A stretch of DNA of 64,000 nucleotides from Druceiella hillmani (taxonomy: Eukaryota > Arthropoda > Insecta > Lepidoptera > Hepialidae). Below the pieces are notes generated by a model, which did not search any database, was not told where the DNA came from, and saw nothing but the letters and a program-made list of their open reading frames with translations. Below are positions 12,219-24,418 of this stretch, piece by piece (within the stretch, counting starts at the first letter, position 1; every line of letters starts with the position of its first letter). Position numbers and translations under genes: made by a program. The stretch covers positions 14,372,501-14,436,500 of the forward strand of contig JAYKKI010000009.1 of NCBI GenBank assembly GCA_039881145.1, given 5' to 3'.

Positions 12219-13418
12219 TATTTTTGTCGGTGCCGGAGGAGGCTCTTTTGCTTTATATATTAAGCGGATTGTATATTGATATCTTTTATTAGAGTGTTCT
12301 TTTGAAAATGAAACGAATAAGGAATATTTCCAGAAAAATTGATGTAAATAACCACTTCAGCTCGATTATGTAGATAAATATAACTTGGACAGAAAAAGAA
12401 GACAAATATATTGTAAGAGGTAATTAAGATTTTTTTCATTGGTAACTGAGAAAATGACTAAAGAACTTCGAATGCTAATGGAATAAAATAAGTATATATT
12501 TTGTCTGTCCGAAAAAAATTTCGGAAAATAAGTTAGGGGAAAGTATCATTTAAATCAATTCGCAATAAAGGATAGAAAAAAATTTCATTCATTAGAAACA
12601 AATCAAAGAGAAAGATATCTAGACATGGAAATGAAATTTTAGTAATATTTTGAAAAAATTACATTCACACATTTCTTTTAAATGAGTCACAATGCATATT
12701 ACGAAAGAATTTTATTAAGAAAAATGAATCCTACATTTTAACTTCTTGCAATATTTTCACATTCTTAAAAAAAACGTACGTACTTAAAAACCTTTTATTT
12801 TAAATAACCATAATAAAACATAAAATTTAAAACTACATTATATTTTAAATGACCATAATAATACATTTTATTTGAAATAACGATAAAGAGAAAATTTAAA
12901 AAAAAACCATGACGGATATAGTCTAGTAGTTTAAAACTCTTTCAACTAGAAGAAAGTAAAGAAAGTAAAAGAAAAGAACCTATTAATATAATTAACACCC
13001 AAGAAAATCCGTCGGGGCTTCCATTGCCATTTCCGTAACCAATATCACTTACATTGTAGTAGCATTTTGACCTAAGAGTATTTGAATTAGTCACAAACTG
13101 ATAAAAATGTAAAATTTTAAGTATAGGCAGGGTGTGGCAGCCTCGATGGATTTGTAATTATGTTATAAGGGTCTTATTTTCTTTTGGACGGGGGGGGGGT
13201 CAAAAAAATTATAACTGCATGCGATAACGACTGTATTTTCTCGAAATTTTAAATTTTGATTTCTATTCAATACTTTTTCAATTAAAACGTTTACATCTGT
13301 CGTGGGCTTAATAAAAAAATTAATTTTGCTTTTTATTATATAGTCTTAATAACTAAGCCTTCAATCTAATATAGCTAATTTTGAGTCGGCGCCAAACAAA
13401 CAAATGAACAAAAAAATA
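12219..13418. other. AT-rich spacer, unit 2, matching the sequence after M1
   Basis: GAATAAGGAATATTTCCAGA at 12315 and AGAAGACAAATAT at 12403 match 701-720 and 780-792 in unit 1. A G9 homopolymer lies at about 13190. No gene is seen. Confidence 0.45.
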
Positions 13419-13419
13419 T

Positions 13420-13890
13420 TAGGTAGGTAAATAGTAAAAGAATTGCGGCGGAATTTTGCAATAAAATGTTGCAGTGTCCCCTGACAAGCTATCCCCATAA
13501 TACCTACCTAAGGACCATCGCCGATTAGTACCAAATATATTGCAGAAAACCCTGTCTAATTCGGTCAAACCAATTTGGAGATAAATGGGAACATTCGTTT
13601 GCAATAAAATATTGCTGCGTCCTTTGATAAACTGACACTATAACAACTATTAAGAACCATCGCCGATTATTTCCAAACATTTTATAGAAAATCATATCTT
13701 AATCGGTTAAACCGTTTGGGAGATAAAGGGAAACATTCGTTTGCAACAAAATATTTATTACGGCGCCCCCTGGTGAGTAATTACCATAACAACTAATAAA
13801 GATCCTTTTCCAATAAATCACGAATATTTTGCGGAAATCTGTATTTAAATCAGTTAAACCGTTTTGGAGATAAATGGGAACATTGGATTA
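13420..13890 (-). repeat. ~143-bp minisatellite, about 3.3 copies
   Basis: The units share GGAGATAAATGGGAACATTC at about 13577 and 13863 with a variant at 13718, plus TTTGCAA.AAAATATT and ACCATCGCCGATTA. The same repeat occurs in the opposite orientation at 33960-34520. It ends in a CAAACAAACAAACAACC run at about 13905. Such internal minisatellites are known in Helitron-like non-autonomous elements, but no Helitron ends were identified here. Confidence 0.8.
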
Positions 13891-13919
13891 CACATACAAA
13901 CAAACAAACAACCTCTCAC

Positions 13920-14464
13920 CCCAAACGAAAACACCTTCTTCGTTCCATAGGAGATAACAAAGCTTCGTTTTACTATGAAATAAATAGTTTTATAAAAACT
14001 TGACAATATAATAAAATATTACGTAGATCACTTGAGGGCTAATGGGGTTTTAAGGTATGCTATAATAACAGTGTAGCTCGTGTTTAGGTGATTAGGCCTT
14101 ATTTTCTCATTTTCAATACAATAGTGGCAGACAGACATAGAAAAGTTCATAGTCGAATTCTTCGAGTTATTTTATTCGACCAATGAGATAAAGCATTGCA
14201 GGTTTTAGTCGGTGAATACATTAATTACAGATCTCATTAATTCCATTATGAGCTTCTAGATGTTTCAAAAGGTATGTTAAGCCGTTGATCCCAGCTGATA
14301 TTATTAGGAAAAGCACGCTTTAAGAAATCTAACCTAAGAAAGAATTGGTTTTCTCCATAATTTATTAAATGGAAGTCTTTGCCTTTAGAAATTGTTCACC
14401 AGGCCAAGTCTCCCGTATTAGAAAGCGAACCCCGATTAAAATACGAAGTAACATTAAGTCAGAG

Positions 14465-14465
<1 letters not shown>
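13920..14465. other. Spacer before the lost module A of unit 2
   Basis: GGAAGTCTTTGCCTTTAGAAAT at 14370, in part, and CCCGTATTAGAAAGCGAACC at 14412 match 1570-1640 in unit 1. This fixes the place where A should follow. Confidence 0.5.

Positions 14466-14466
<1 letters not shown>

Positions 14467-14537
<71 letters not shown>
14467..14537. repeat. (TA)n microsatellite replacing module A in unit 2
   Basis: About 70 bp of TA. The sequence to its left matches 1570-1670 of unit 1 and to its right matches 2305-2460, so about 630 bp including module A is missing at this tract. Confidence 0.9.
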
Positions 14538-14541
<4 letters not shown>

Positions 14542-14924
14542 TATTAATTTCCAAAAAAAAAATTATTGAATATACCGCTACGCCATTTTCGCTTAGAGGT
14601 GGCGTAGCTATCACTATACTATTTCCTCCGGTGTTCGGTGAACGGTGCACTTAGTGTAGATCAATACAATAATATTAACGCCCTTCATTATAAAATTAAT
14701 TTACTAAATGATGTCGATTCTATTAACTGCTAAATTTTTTTGGCAATTTTCTAATTTTATTTTAATATTAGGCATTTAAATAAGTTATTGCATATAACGC
14801 TTTGCCTTTTTCGTGTAAGATACGGTATTATATTGGCAAGTTTAAATAACATCATGAAAACTTGTTACGGAAGTAACGGAACTTAACTCATTTGATACAA
14901 ATTTACCAACAATTAAAAGAAACT

Positions 14925-15035
14925 CAAAAGACTTAAAGAAAGTAGAAATAATACTACATAACGTAGTGTCATTTAATTCTCATTAATGAATTTCTACAAA
15001 ATTAACGCCAAATATATTTAATATTTGTCAACAAA
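14925..15035. mobile_element. Half copy of the fold-back MITE
   Basis: CTTAAAGAAAGTAGAAATAA, then TACATAACGTAGTGTCATTT and AATGAATTTCTACAAAATTA, matches the right arm and right flank of the MITE at 17184-17450. The other arm is missing. Confidence 0.7.
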
Positions 15036-15039
15036 TTTA

Positions 15040-16110
15040 CCAAGTTAGGCTATGCGGATTTTAAGGCAAATTAACGATTCAAATACGGAGAGGGTGATTT
15101 TTCTTTTAATATTTTCCTAATGTAGATCCTCATATTCTTTTTCTCTGCGGATACATTTTATTTACCAGTGACAACGATTATACCGTTAGAATGGTTTTTC
15201 TATAGCTCAACTTTGTCAGATTGTTGTTTATCAAGGGTTATAAATTGTATAATTTTTGTGGAAATTACTAATAATATCTGTTTCCGATCAAGGAATATTT
15301 TTTTTAGAAATATTTAACGCAAATAAAATAAAATAAATTAAATTCGATTAAAAAAATTAAAACCGTTTGCAATACTCATGAAAAACTTCAGATGGTTGTT
15401 TAATTCAAATTTAATAACTAATGAAATATAAAGCATCAAGGTGAGACCCTTAATATTTGGAATAAAGGAAATTCGTGACTTTGAAAATCGTGACTTTTTA
15501 GTCATAATTTTTTTCTCCGTTAATTTATAGATCGTATTATTAATGTGAATTCCAAACTTAAATGTTATTTTTTTAATTTTACTTTAAATCGATGAATTTA
15601 TAATCTATTATGCCACTGATATTAATTTTACATTTATTTTTTACTCTTTAAAGCTCTCGAAACTTTTTACATGATAAAATAAAGTTCAACTCACTTTTTT
15701 GTACAGTTAATATAATTTCTTCCCACGTAAAAGTAATAATTAACGGTAAACACTTATTCTAGATATTCAATAAAAAAATGTCAACTTGTAAAATTTGCTA
15801 TATTTAACGTAAATATTTTTCAAAAAGCGAATAAATGGTTAATACGAAGATATTTACTACAGGCGATATTCAAGCAGAAGAACTTTTCCATAGTATCGGC
15901 GGTTTGTATGTGTTATGACATAGTTTTGTGGAATGTTCGATATTTACTTCAGGAATAAAACCCGTGAGAATGGGTAAAGATGAAAATATTTACTGAAAGT
16001 TACCATCGGTTTGGGCGTGCCTCGCCGCAGGTGCCTCAGCCAATAATATTATATCTATGTGTGAGTGGATCGACGCTCGAGCTTAAGTAATGTAATTTAT
16101 GCTGCATAAT
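15040..16110. other. AT-rich spacer, unit 2
   Basis: Positions 15780-16110 align with 30920-31250 in unit 3 (for example ATTTACTGAAAGTTA and GAGCTTAAGTAATGTAATTT against their counterparts). No gene is seen. Confidence 0.45.
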
Positions 16111-16112
16111 AA

Positions 16113-16116
<4 letters not shown>

Positions 16117-16143
<27 letters not shown>
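16117..16143. repeat. (TA)n microsatellite
   Basis: A short TA tract in unit 2 spacer. Confidence 0.9.
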
Positions 16144-16910
16144 TTTTCTTTATCAATTTATAAAAGTAAATTGATCTTTATCCGTCATGAGGCATCGCAT
16201 CGTCAGCTCTTGGGATACCTCGCTTTAGATCAAGTCTGCACTATTCCTTGTAATGAAATACCTGAAATGAATACTTAACCTTTATGTGATTTAATCACGT
16301 TTTACGAGGTCTTAGCGTAAGACGTAATTGAATTTAAAGTTATATTTTAGTATAGGTCAGCCTTTAGTTTTTATGACAGAATTAGTTATAACTCGACTTA
16401 CTTCACAACTAACCAACTTTTAATATTACTTTTTCTACCTTTAAAAGAACTATACAATTTTTGAATTTTTAGTATCTCTATTATTACCTAAAATTGCTAT
16501 GCAAAAAAGACGTGCCTCTCGGTCCGTCGGTTTGCAGGAACAACAATGTATTCACCCTAAAGGTCGCAATTATTGACTGATTTTGATGATTCCTTTTTCT
16601 GTCGATTGGCTAGTCATAAGAATAGAACATTATTGATATTCACATTGGTTTGTCAAATAGTTTGAATTTCCTAAACAATTTGCTATAATAACTCGTTTTT
16701 CGTATTCAAAGACTGTTCTTGTCATCCTTTTTATGATGATCTTTTTGGATATTCCCTCTACTCTCTCCTACCACATACCCTCTACCCTCTACTTTCTCCT
16801 ACCACAAACATTTAACATGTTTTAATTTTTGGCAGCATCGTTTATTGAATAAACAATAAAAAAATATGCGACGTGTGCTTTTTGTTTTATTAACGATTTA
16901 TGTGACATCA

Positions 16911-16930
16911 TTTATATATATATATATAAG

Positions 16931-17006
<76 letters not shown>
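16911..17006. repeat. (TA)n microsatellite
   Basis: An interrupted TA tract of about 95 bp between array spacer and the MITE. Confidence 0.95.
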
Positions 17007-17007
<1 letters not shown>

Positions 17008-17183
17008 TACAAAACACACACAGAGGTCATTGATCTTTAATGAATGTTGATTTCAGAAAAGATTTTTTTCTTCTAAGGAATCTGGCAGAAGGATTAATTC
17101 ATACTGAAGAGTCTTAATATCCCCTACTATTACTAACGAAATATTTTACAGTACTAAAGTTAAAGAAATACTTAAAAAAAGAA

Positions 17184-17450
17184 TTTAATGAAACTACGTG
17201 ATGTAGTATTATTTCTACTTTCTTTAACTTTTTTACCACGTCCGAGGTTTCGTTGTATTATAACATCTTCAGGTGGGTTATTAACAAATATATCTCAGCC
17301 CACCTGAAGATGTTGTAATACAATGAAACCTAGGCCGTGGTAAAGAACTTAAAGAAAGTAGAAGTAATACTACGTCACGTAGTTTCATTTAATTGCGAAT
17401 AATGAATTTCTACAAAAATAACGCCAAATATATTCAATATTTAAAATAGG
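17184..17450. mobile_element. Fold-back MITE, full copy
   Basis: Arms at about 17184-17277 and 17299-17394 are imperfect reverse complements of about 94 bp. They carry GAAACTACGTGATGTAGTAT on the left and TACGTCACGTAGTTTC on the right, separated by about 21 bp. A further 50 bp to the right (AATAATGAATTTCTACA) is shared with the other copies, so it belongs to the family. No ORF. Confidence 0.85.
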
Positions 17451-17682
17451 AAGTAATTTATACTTAAATTGTTTTAAATAATAATTTTTAATCAATTATG
17501 TGAACTTCCATACATTTGTGTCCACCATCGTAGGAGATGATTTTTTAGGAGGTGAGGAGTTTTTTTTAGGTAGCCTGCGTTTTATTCCAAGTCATTGTCT
17601 ATATGTATGCGAGATTTCACATAAATCCATAAGGTACTTTTTGAATGATTGACCTGATTGTGATCATAGTACTCGGCAATAT

Positions 17683-17815
17683 TTTATTTTATACGTATTT
17701 ATTAAATGTGTTATTTATTTTATACGTATTTATTACGTCCGTGTTATATATTTGTATACGTGTAATATATTTTATACGTATTTATTATAATGTGTTACAT
17801 ATTTTATAGGTAATA
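17683..17815. repeat. Short tandem repeat of ATTTTATACGTATTTATTA
   Basis: Four diverged copies with a period of about 35-45 bp, next to the MITE. Confidence 0.7.
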
Positions 17816-17819
17816 TAAG

Positions 17820-19195
17820 AAAGTATACTCTTATATTCCAAATATTTAATGCTTTGGAATATACGAAAATGCTCGAGTACGACCTAAAAAGTTAAAGTTA
17901 CTTAGCTTCTATTTTTTTTTTAATTATATCGATTATAAGCAATCAATACATAATTAAGGAATTGCTAATTTCTTATTTATATATTGATCGGTTTTTACCA
18001 TACTTTCGAGTATATGTCAATGAATATTTTAATTTTCTATATCCAAACATTTTATTAATATTTTAATTCTTTTGTGAGTAAAATACTAGAAAATTTAAAA
18101 GTTAAACACTAGAATATTTTATAAATCGAGTATTTAGCACTCCACTTTAATGGTCATAACTATATAAGTTACCAACTCTAGTTATAGTCTTTCCTAAAAC
18201 ATAGTAGGAAATACACAGAGTACAATTACTGGCGAAATAGTCTCATAACATATATTAGGTATGCAAGTTTGGAGAATAAAATAAACTGTACAAAATTTAG
18301 AACAAGAAGGCATTGACACTGGTTGAGCTCATCATTAGTTATTATGTAGTAGGTTTTGTAGTTTAGTTAATAGTTTTCTAGTTTACTAACAGTTTTCTAA
18401 CAAAAGTACTATTTTCCACAACGAAGTTGAAATGTAAATGCGATATGAATTTAATGGTATGGCATTTATCGGTAAGGTAAGGACAGTGAAAGTTTGATGA
18501 AAAGGATTTTAATTAGTTACATTAAATTCTAGTATATCCCATAAACATTTTTGAAAGTATGTATTTATTAAGGGAATTTTTAAATTGTTTAGATCTAAAC
18601 CTAAAGGTAGATTTTGGAGTTATTTGAAATAGATAGAGCAACGGAAGACAAAATGAATAAATAAATATAAAACTAATAATTTCGTTGAGAATTGACCAAT
18701 AGAATTCCATTTTTTTAAAATGTGCAATTTCATCATATTATCACATTACTATCCCACATATATTCTGAAAGTTATACTTAACTCTTTCTCTATATCCAGG
18801 CTTCGCCTTTTTTAAAAAACGCTGCCCGTAATTTATTCCATATCATTTTATTATCGTTTATAATTTTATTTACAAATATTTAATTTTTGCATTTATCAAT
18901 AAATTTTTGTTATCGATTATGTCAATTATTAAGCATATTATTATATTATTCTTTTATGAATTTAATAGTTCCTAAAATAAATATTTCAAAAGTTTTCAAC
19001 TTGGCTTCATTGATATCATGGAACTTTGAAAAGTTCTGGGTAGAAAATATTGCATTTTCTGAAATGATATGTATTTCTTCAACAAGTTTTATATATTAAA
19101 ATTGGAGATATTAGAGTGTTCGAGTATGACCTAGTGAAGAAGCAAAACAAAGTGAAATTACTTAAGTACTATTTCTTTTTGATGGGAAATATCTA
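17820..19195. other. AT-rich spacer, unit 2
   Basis: TTTTATAAATCGAGTATTTAGC at about 18118, in part, and CACTCCACTTTAATGG match 48975-49005 in unit 5. No gene is seen. Confidence 0.4.
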
Positions 19196-19199
19196 ATGC

Positions 19200-19375
19200 C
19201 ACGTTCGGATAGGAGTTATAATGTTCTGATAGCAAGACGCATATTGCCATTCGGTCAGCTTCCCATATTATGGACCCTTTCCACTTAATTCGGCTAGCTT
19301 TGCGTCTTCACTGCCATTCGGCGAGCTTCGCGTCTTGTCGGCTCTTTCCGACTTAATTCGGATTAGCATTGTTGC
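19200..19375 (-). repeat. GC-richer repeat with GCCGAATTAAGT subrepeats
   Basis: On the minus strand it reads AAGCT.GCCGAAT three times, with GACGC between, and ends TGGCATTAGATATTTCCC. The same sequence lies on the plus strand at 34536-34640, directly after the 143-bp minisatellite. It is therefore part of a mobile or dispersed repeat present in two orientations. Confidence 0.7.
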
Positions 19376-19379
19376 TTAT

Positions 19380-20160
19380 TTATTCAAGCTTACAACTTTA
19401 CTCGCTCATATCGGTGTATTGCATTAAACTGTTTTGAAACTTTAAAAGCTAGAATGTTAAGAAATATTTTTGTGATAAATTATTTCATAAAAATGAAATA
19501 ACAAAATAAATAAACATCTTTTTCTTAAGAGCAATCTGAATATTGGTTTCTTTCCGTTCTCATTTCCTTCAAAAAAATATTACGATCTAAGATATAAAAA
19601 AAAATTAAATAGTACACATCTCTCAGGTGTTCCATGACGACTCACAAGTTATTTTATAAAACAATTTCATTGATTTTGAAAGCAATTGCTTAATTAATTA
19701 TTGTTCGTTTTCCACGAGAACTTTGAATATATTTCAAATGATATTTATTTCGATCTTTTCGGCGTCAGCACTTAAGTATTTTATGGACACACATCAAACA
19801 TCTTGTAAGTAAGGTATCAATTAGAAAATCTTTTATAAATCATGGATTAGGTACTCCATTTGATTGGTGATAACTATAGTAATAATATTATTAGATTCTG
19901 AAATGATATGTATTTCTTTAACAGTGATTTTTACGTAGCAACACATTATTAGACGATGGTCATTGGAATTGCGAGAAGAGTTCCAAAGTTCTTTATAATA
20001 TATGGAGATAATGACAGCCAAATCTAATTTTAGTTAAGACATATTTTTATCACGTTCCATAATGCACAGGACAGTGAAATTTGCGATAAGCCTCATAGCA
20101 AATATACGGTACTTGGATTTATTGGTATTTTACATCGGTAACTTTTATAGAAAAATCTTT
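19380..20160. other. AT-rich spacer, unit 2
   Basis: The 19830-20100 part aligns with 33000-33480 in unit 3. The sequence around ATGATATGTATTTCTT occurs at 19064 and 19902, a small internal duplication. No gene is seen. Confidence 0.4.
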
Positions 20161-20162
20161 AT

Positions 20163-20531
20163 ACCGACGATATTTTTTAACTTGCAAAACTAAAATTCCT
20201 AAGGAATATTTTTATCGTTAATATTATTTTTTTTAATAATATGAATTTAGGTAAATATTTGTCAAATGGTTTTGTTAACTGTCCCAAGCTTTTTTTCTTC
20301 TTAATTTATTTGAAATTTTTTATTTAGAAATCGCATAGAAAAAAGGTTGTCATGCGACACCTGGTAGATGTGAAACATATAATTTTTTTGGATTTACGGG
20401 AAATATATTCCGTTTTCATACGGCGTTTAGAATATAACAGTACATGAATTGTAATTAACCGTTATAAAATAGTAAAACCTAAAGCAAAAATGAACGTTAA
20501 ATATTCAGTATGGTAAACTAGGATCAGTTGA
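20163..20531 (+). repeat. Extra copy of the sequence around module B, with B deleted
   Basis: Positions 20163-20391 repeat at 20532-20766 (ACCGACGATATTTTTTAA onward). Positions 20395-20531 repeat at about 21505-21642 (ATATATTCCGTTTTCATACG against ATATATTCCAGTTTCATATG). This fits tandem duplication of 20532-21642 followed by loss of the middle, including B, from the first copy. Both copies end at CAGTTGAA, next to the pogo-like element. Confidence 0.7.
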
Positions 20532-20990
20532 ACCGACGATATTTTTTAAATTGCAAAACTAAAATTCCTAAGAAATATTTTTATCGTTAATATTATTTTT
20601 TTTTATTAATATGAATTTAGGTGAATATTTGTCAAATGGTTTTGTTAACTGGCCCAACCTTTCCTTCTTCTTAATTTATTTGAATTTTTTTGATTTAGAA
20701 GACACATAGAAATATAATTGTCATGCGACACCTGGTAGATGTGAAACACCAAAATTTTTTCGGGTTTTTAGATTGAAATATTTTTATATGGACGGTATTT
20801 GTTCAATTACTTTAGTGTACCTACCTAATTTTATTCACGCATTAACTTTAAAAGATTAATTTCATATTTTCTTGTGTTAATGACTTTTGATTTTATGAAA
20901 CCGTGTTTTAGATGCCTTTGCTAGGAATATTGTAAAATATATAGAATCTAGTGTATATATTGAGCGCTTAAACTCCGAATCAACAAATTA

Positions 20991-21220
20991 TGAGCAGCTG
21001 GGCAACTAGATCTGAACGTCGTCCGCTTACCTTTCCCGCTAAACCTCTGTTCGCACCCACTCATATCATATCGATACGAATATTTGTCTTTGTTTGAATT
21101 TGGCTAAAATGAGAAAACTTGCCCGAATGAGAAGAATATTACAGTTGGAAAGATACATAATAATACGGCGTTCACTTTTGATAATAGTTCCTTAGTGTAT
21201 TTAATAAAATTGTTGTGTTA
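20991..21220 (+). other. Module B2
   Basis: It starts TGAGCAGCTGGGCAACTAGA and includes CTAAACCTCTGTTCGCACCC, then CGATACGAATATTTGTCTTTG, GAATGAGAAGAATATTAC, GGCGTTCACTTTTG and a tail with TTAGTGTATTTAATAAAA. It shares the head layout and the CAATACGAATATTTGTCTT segment with module A, so A and B are probably ancient relatives. Reading frames differ between B2, B3 and B4. Confidence 0.5.
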
Positions 21221-22372
21221 CTTATGGTGTTTCGTTTATGAAAAAACATTGGCAACATTTCATAAAGAGTTTGCTTGTATTGTGATTAATGAATTGCTGC
21301 TTTCTACGTAACTAACAAAATCGCTAAATGAGGAGCAAGGATTTGGATAACACTGAAAATGTTTTTATCTATTTTTTTCAGGAAATTTTGAGATTATCTT
21401 ATCTTAATGTAATATAACTCATTAAAGATTTAAATGCACCAAAAACTGGAATTGATCTCAAAGTACGTATATTTTCTTGATTTGGAACGATATAGGTATA
21501 TACTAATTGGTTAAAATATATTCCAGTTTCATATGGAATTTAGAGTATAACACTATGTAAATTGTAATTATCCGTTATAAAATATTAAAACCTAAAGCAA
21601 AAATGAACATTAAATATTCAGTATGGTAAACTGAGTTCAGTTGAAACGATTTCGAGAAAATCGTACGTATGACTTTGATATCCTAACTGTATGGTAATAG
21701 GTTTTATTTATAGCTGGACTATCTAGCTGTATGATAAATATAATTATTGTGTTTAATATGCGTTCTTAGCTTAGGTAGAAACTATTTAGAAACCCTCGGA
21801 AAATGCTTCAAATGACCCAGTGTCGGGGTCGATTGAAACGGTACCTGGGGTTAGTTGAAACAAGTGTTTTCGTCTGTCAGAACAAATATTTTGACTGACC
21901 TCCGGTACTTTTTATGGTTAGTATGAAAAAGTAAAATAGGTTTGTTAAGAATGAAATACATTTTTAACCAAAATAATCAGTTTTATTATTTATTTGTCAA
22001 GTTTCCTTATTATTATGAGGCACATTAATTTTTTTTTAATATTATTTTAATTTCTTTACATAGTTAGCTTCAGTTTCATAAAGGTAATCAAAGATATAGT
22101 AAACATATTACTTAGTGAGATCGACGTACAGAAATCAACATTAAAAAAGTATTTTATCAACAAATGACCAGAGTTATTGATAATGACTTTCAGTAACAGC
22201 AGACAAAATTCTTTCATACTAGCTACTCAATAAGTATAGCTAGTCAAATTATATAAGAATCAACACTATTACAATTTTTTTTCTATTATTAACTTCTACC
22301 AAATCAACAACGACCAATCATTTTAAACGTTTAATTTATCACGTTAACCAGAATAATAATTATAGAAAAAAT

Positions 22373-24418
22373 CATTTGAATGATCAGGTGTGTAGGTTTC
22401 ATGTGCCCATAGCTTGCAATCAGAACATTACACCCAGTCTTCTCATAGCCTGCTCTGGCTGTAACTTTCTACACAAACTAGACAGGAATATCCTTCAGAT
22501 TCTTGATCTGTGGAAGAATCTTTATTTTGTCCTTTATTCTTATTCTGGTTCTTATTATCTTTTTATTTGTTTTACCAAGATTCTTTATTACCCTTTTAGC
22601 CTGTTTTTGTGGTTTTTCTGTCTAGTTACTTTCCTATTTTCTTCTTCTTCTGGGGTACCGTTGTTTATAGTTGACTTCCTCTTCTTTTTACCTCTGAGCA
22701 TTTTCCGTGGTGGAGCTTAATGTAAAGACCTAACGTCTTCCGGTGAAAATAAATCATGTTGACTTGTAGCAGGCTGAGGCGAGTAAAGAACAGTACGAAC
22801 ACTGATGTCACATGCTATAAATTCTAAAATTATAGGACTTACTGGTGGCTCAACATCAATCTCGGCTTTAACGTTGACAGACCCTCTCTTTAATTTAATA
22901 CTTTCGCTGGATTTTGTAGTTATAGTAATTGTTGGACTTTGATCATTATTTTCGGATGTCGGATTTCGGCGTTTCGGATCTTTTACATATCACGGAGCAA
23001 AATCTATGTCAATGAAAATATTTCTAATATTGAATATATTTTGTGTTAATTTTGTAGAAATTCATTATTCACAATTAAATGAAACTACGTAACGTAGTAT
23101 TATTTCTACTTTCTTTAATTTCTTTACCCCACCTAAAGAAATATCCCGCCTGAAGACGTTGAAATATAATGAAACCTAGGTCGTGGTAAAGAAATTAAAG
23201 AAAGTAGAAATAATACTACATCACATAGTTTCATTTCATTGTGAAAATATTTCTATTTAAGGTATAAATTCCGATCTTCTGAAGTCCAGCTTGAATATTG
23301 CTTCAGAAGAATTTTAACGGCATAGCTGTAGTCACTATGCTTAGTTTATTATAGATGCTCATTATTTTTCCAAAGTTGGTTTCGTATTCAAGTATAGCAG
23401 GTAGAGTTTATTACTTTTCTGAATGGAGCAAAGCAGGATGTGTCCAACGGCTGGAGCTTATGCGAGCAATAAGGTGGAACAGACAGTAAATCGATGCTAT
23501 TCTCCTTGCAGTTGTCAAGACAGTTGATGTATATATGGATTGGTTGTTATCTACTAGAAACACCTTATGGTTAATATAGCAGTTGATATAGTTTTATTAA
23601 GTGTTTAGGAATAGCAAGCTAGCCGCCAGCCTGATGGGTTAGCAGTGCCAATTGAACCCACGTGACCATCTCTTATAAAGTGTTATTGGCATCGAATGCA
23701 AGGATAAGCAAAAATGGAAAAAGCACATTTCCTAGAGGGCTTACTACAAAAGCCAATATCACGAGAATGCCCCGCTCGGCAGACATGATGATCCAACTTG
23801 TTTCGTCCCTCTTCTGGCTATAACTCTGTTAAATTTCTGTGCAGTAGTTTCTCCGGTTTCGTAAACGTCATAAATATCTTGAGGCTCAAATTTATCGGGA
23901 TCGATTACTTTTTCTAAGTAGTCATAAAATGCCTCAAGATTTGTCCGGTTGAAACTCGTAACACTTAATAAACTTATGGCTTAAACGGCTCTCACAGACA
24001 ATTCTGAATTTCTTGCCATGAAAGCACAAAACCAATCATACCCAGCCAACTCGTTCTCTTCCCACAACAAAGGTCTTTGCAAATTGTATGCAATATTAAA
24101 CTCAAATACTAATTTTCATACCTTTTCTTTAGAAATCCCAAAATAAATGTCAGCAAATCTTGTTACATAATTCAATAGCGTTTTTTTCCTGGCAATAAAT
24201 ACTTTGTTATGTGGTGAATAACCCATCTCCATTGCAGTCTTATTGTTGGAAATATCTCTCTTTGTTTTGTTCCCATTCGAGGAAGTAAAATTTGTGCCAT
24301 ATTTAACAGCAGCTTATCTCAATCGTGTGTCATATTTTTCAAATTCTTCATTGGTCTTTTTATTATCATCAAGATCAACCTCTCCGCGGTTCTTCTGCTT
24401 TGCACGATTTCTTGACAT
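22373..24418 (-). pseudogene. Pogo/Tigger-like transposase, decayed
   Basis: It starts at ATG 24418-24416 with a basic N-terminus (MSRNRAKQKNRGE). A CENP-B/psq-type HTH region includes SNNKTAMEMGYSP. Then come LLWEENELAGYDWFCAF and RNSELSVRA, then IYDVYETGETTAQKFNRV followed by RRGTKQVG (about 23800-23870). PPYCSHKLQPLD lies at about 23440. The usual catalytic VDETG reads VYETG here, so the first Asp is lost. There are in-frame stops (first at about 24318). The C-terminal part (22373-22520) still shows a zinc-finger-like CLVC and CKLWAHE segment. A MITE interrupts it at about 23010-23245. The best-open plus-strand frame here (22376-22720) is antisense to it. Confidence 0.8.
23010..23245. mobile_element. 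Fold-back MITE nested in the pogo-like element
   Basis: The left flank AGAAATTCATTATTCAC, arm GAAACTACGTAACGTAGTAT and right arm TACTACATCACATAGTTTC match the MITE at 17184. The arms (about 23073-23131 and 23182-23241) are shorter because the inner part is deleted. Its position shows that the MITE family was active after the pogo-like insertion. Confidence 0.8.

Noticed and set aside
14379..14654. Open reading frames made mostly of Ile-Tyr repeats here and at 6.4, 35.3, 41.8, 43.9 and 48.5 kb
   Set aside because: They are translations of (TA)n microsatellites, open on both strands, with no conserved protein sequence.
22376..22720. 114-codon plus-strand ORF rich in Phe and Leu
   Set aside because: It is antisense to the C-terminal part of the pogo-like transposase.
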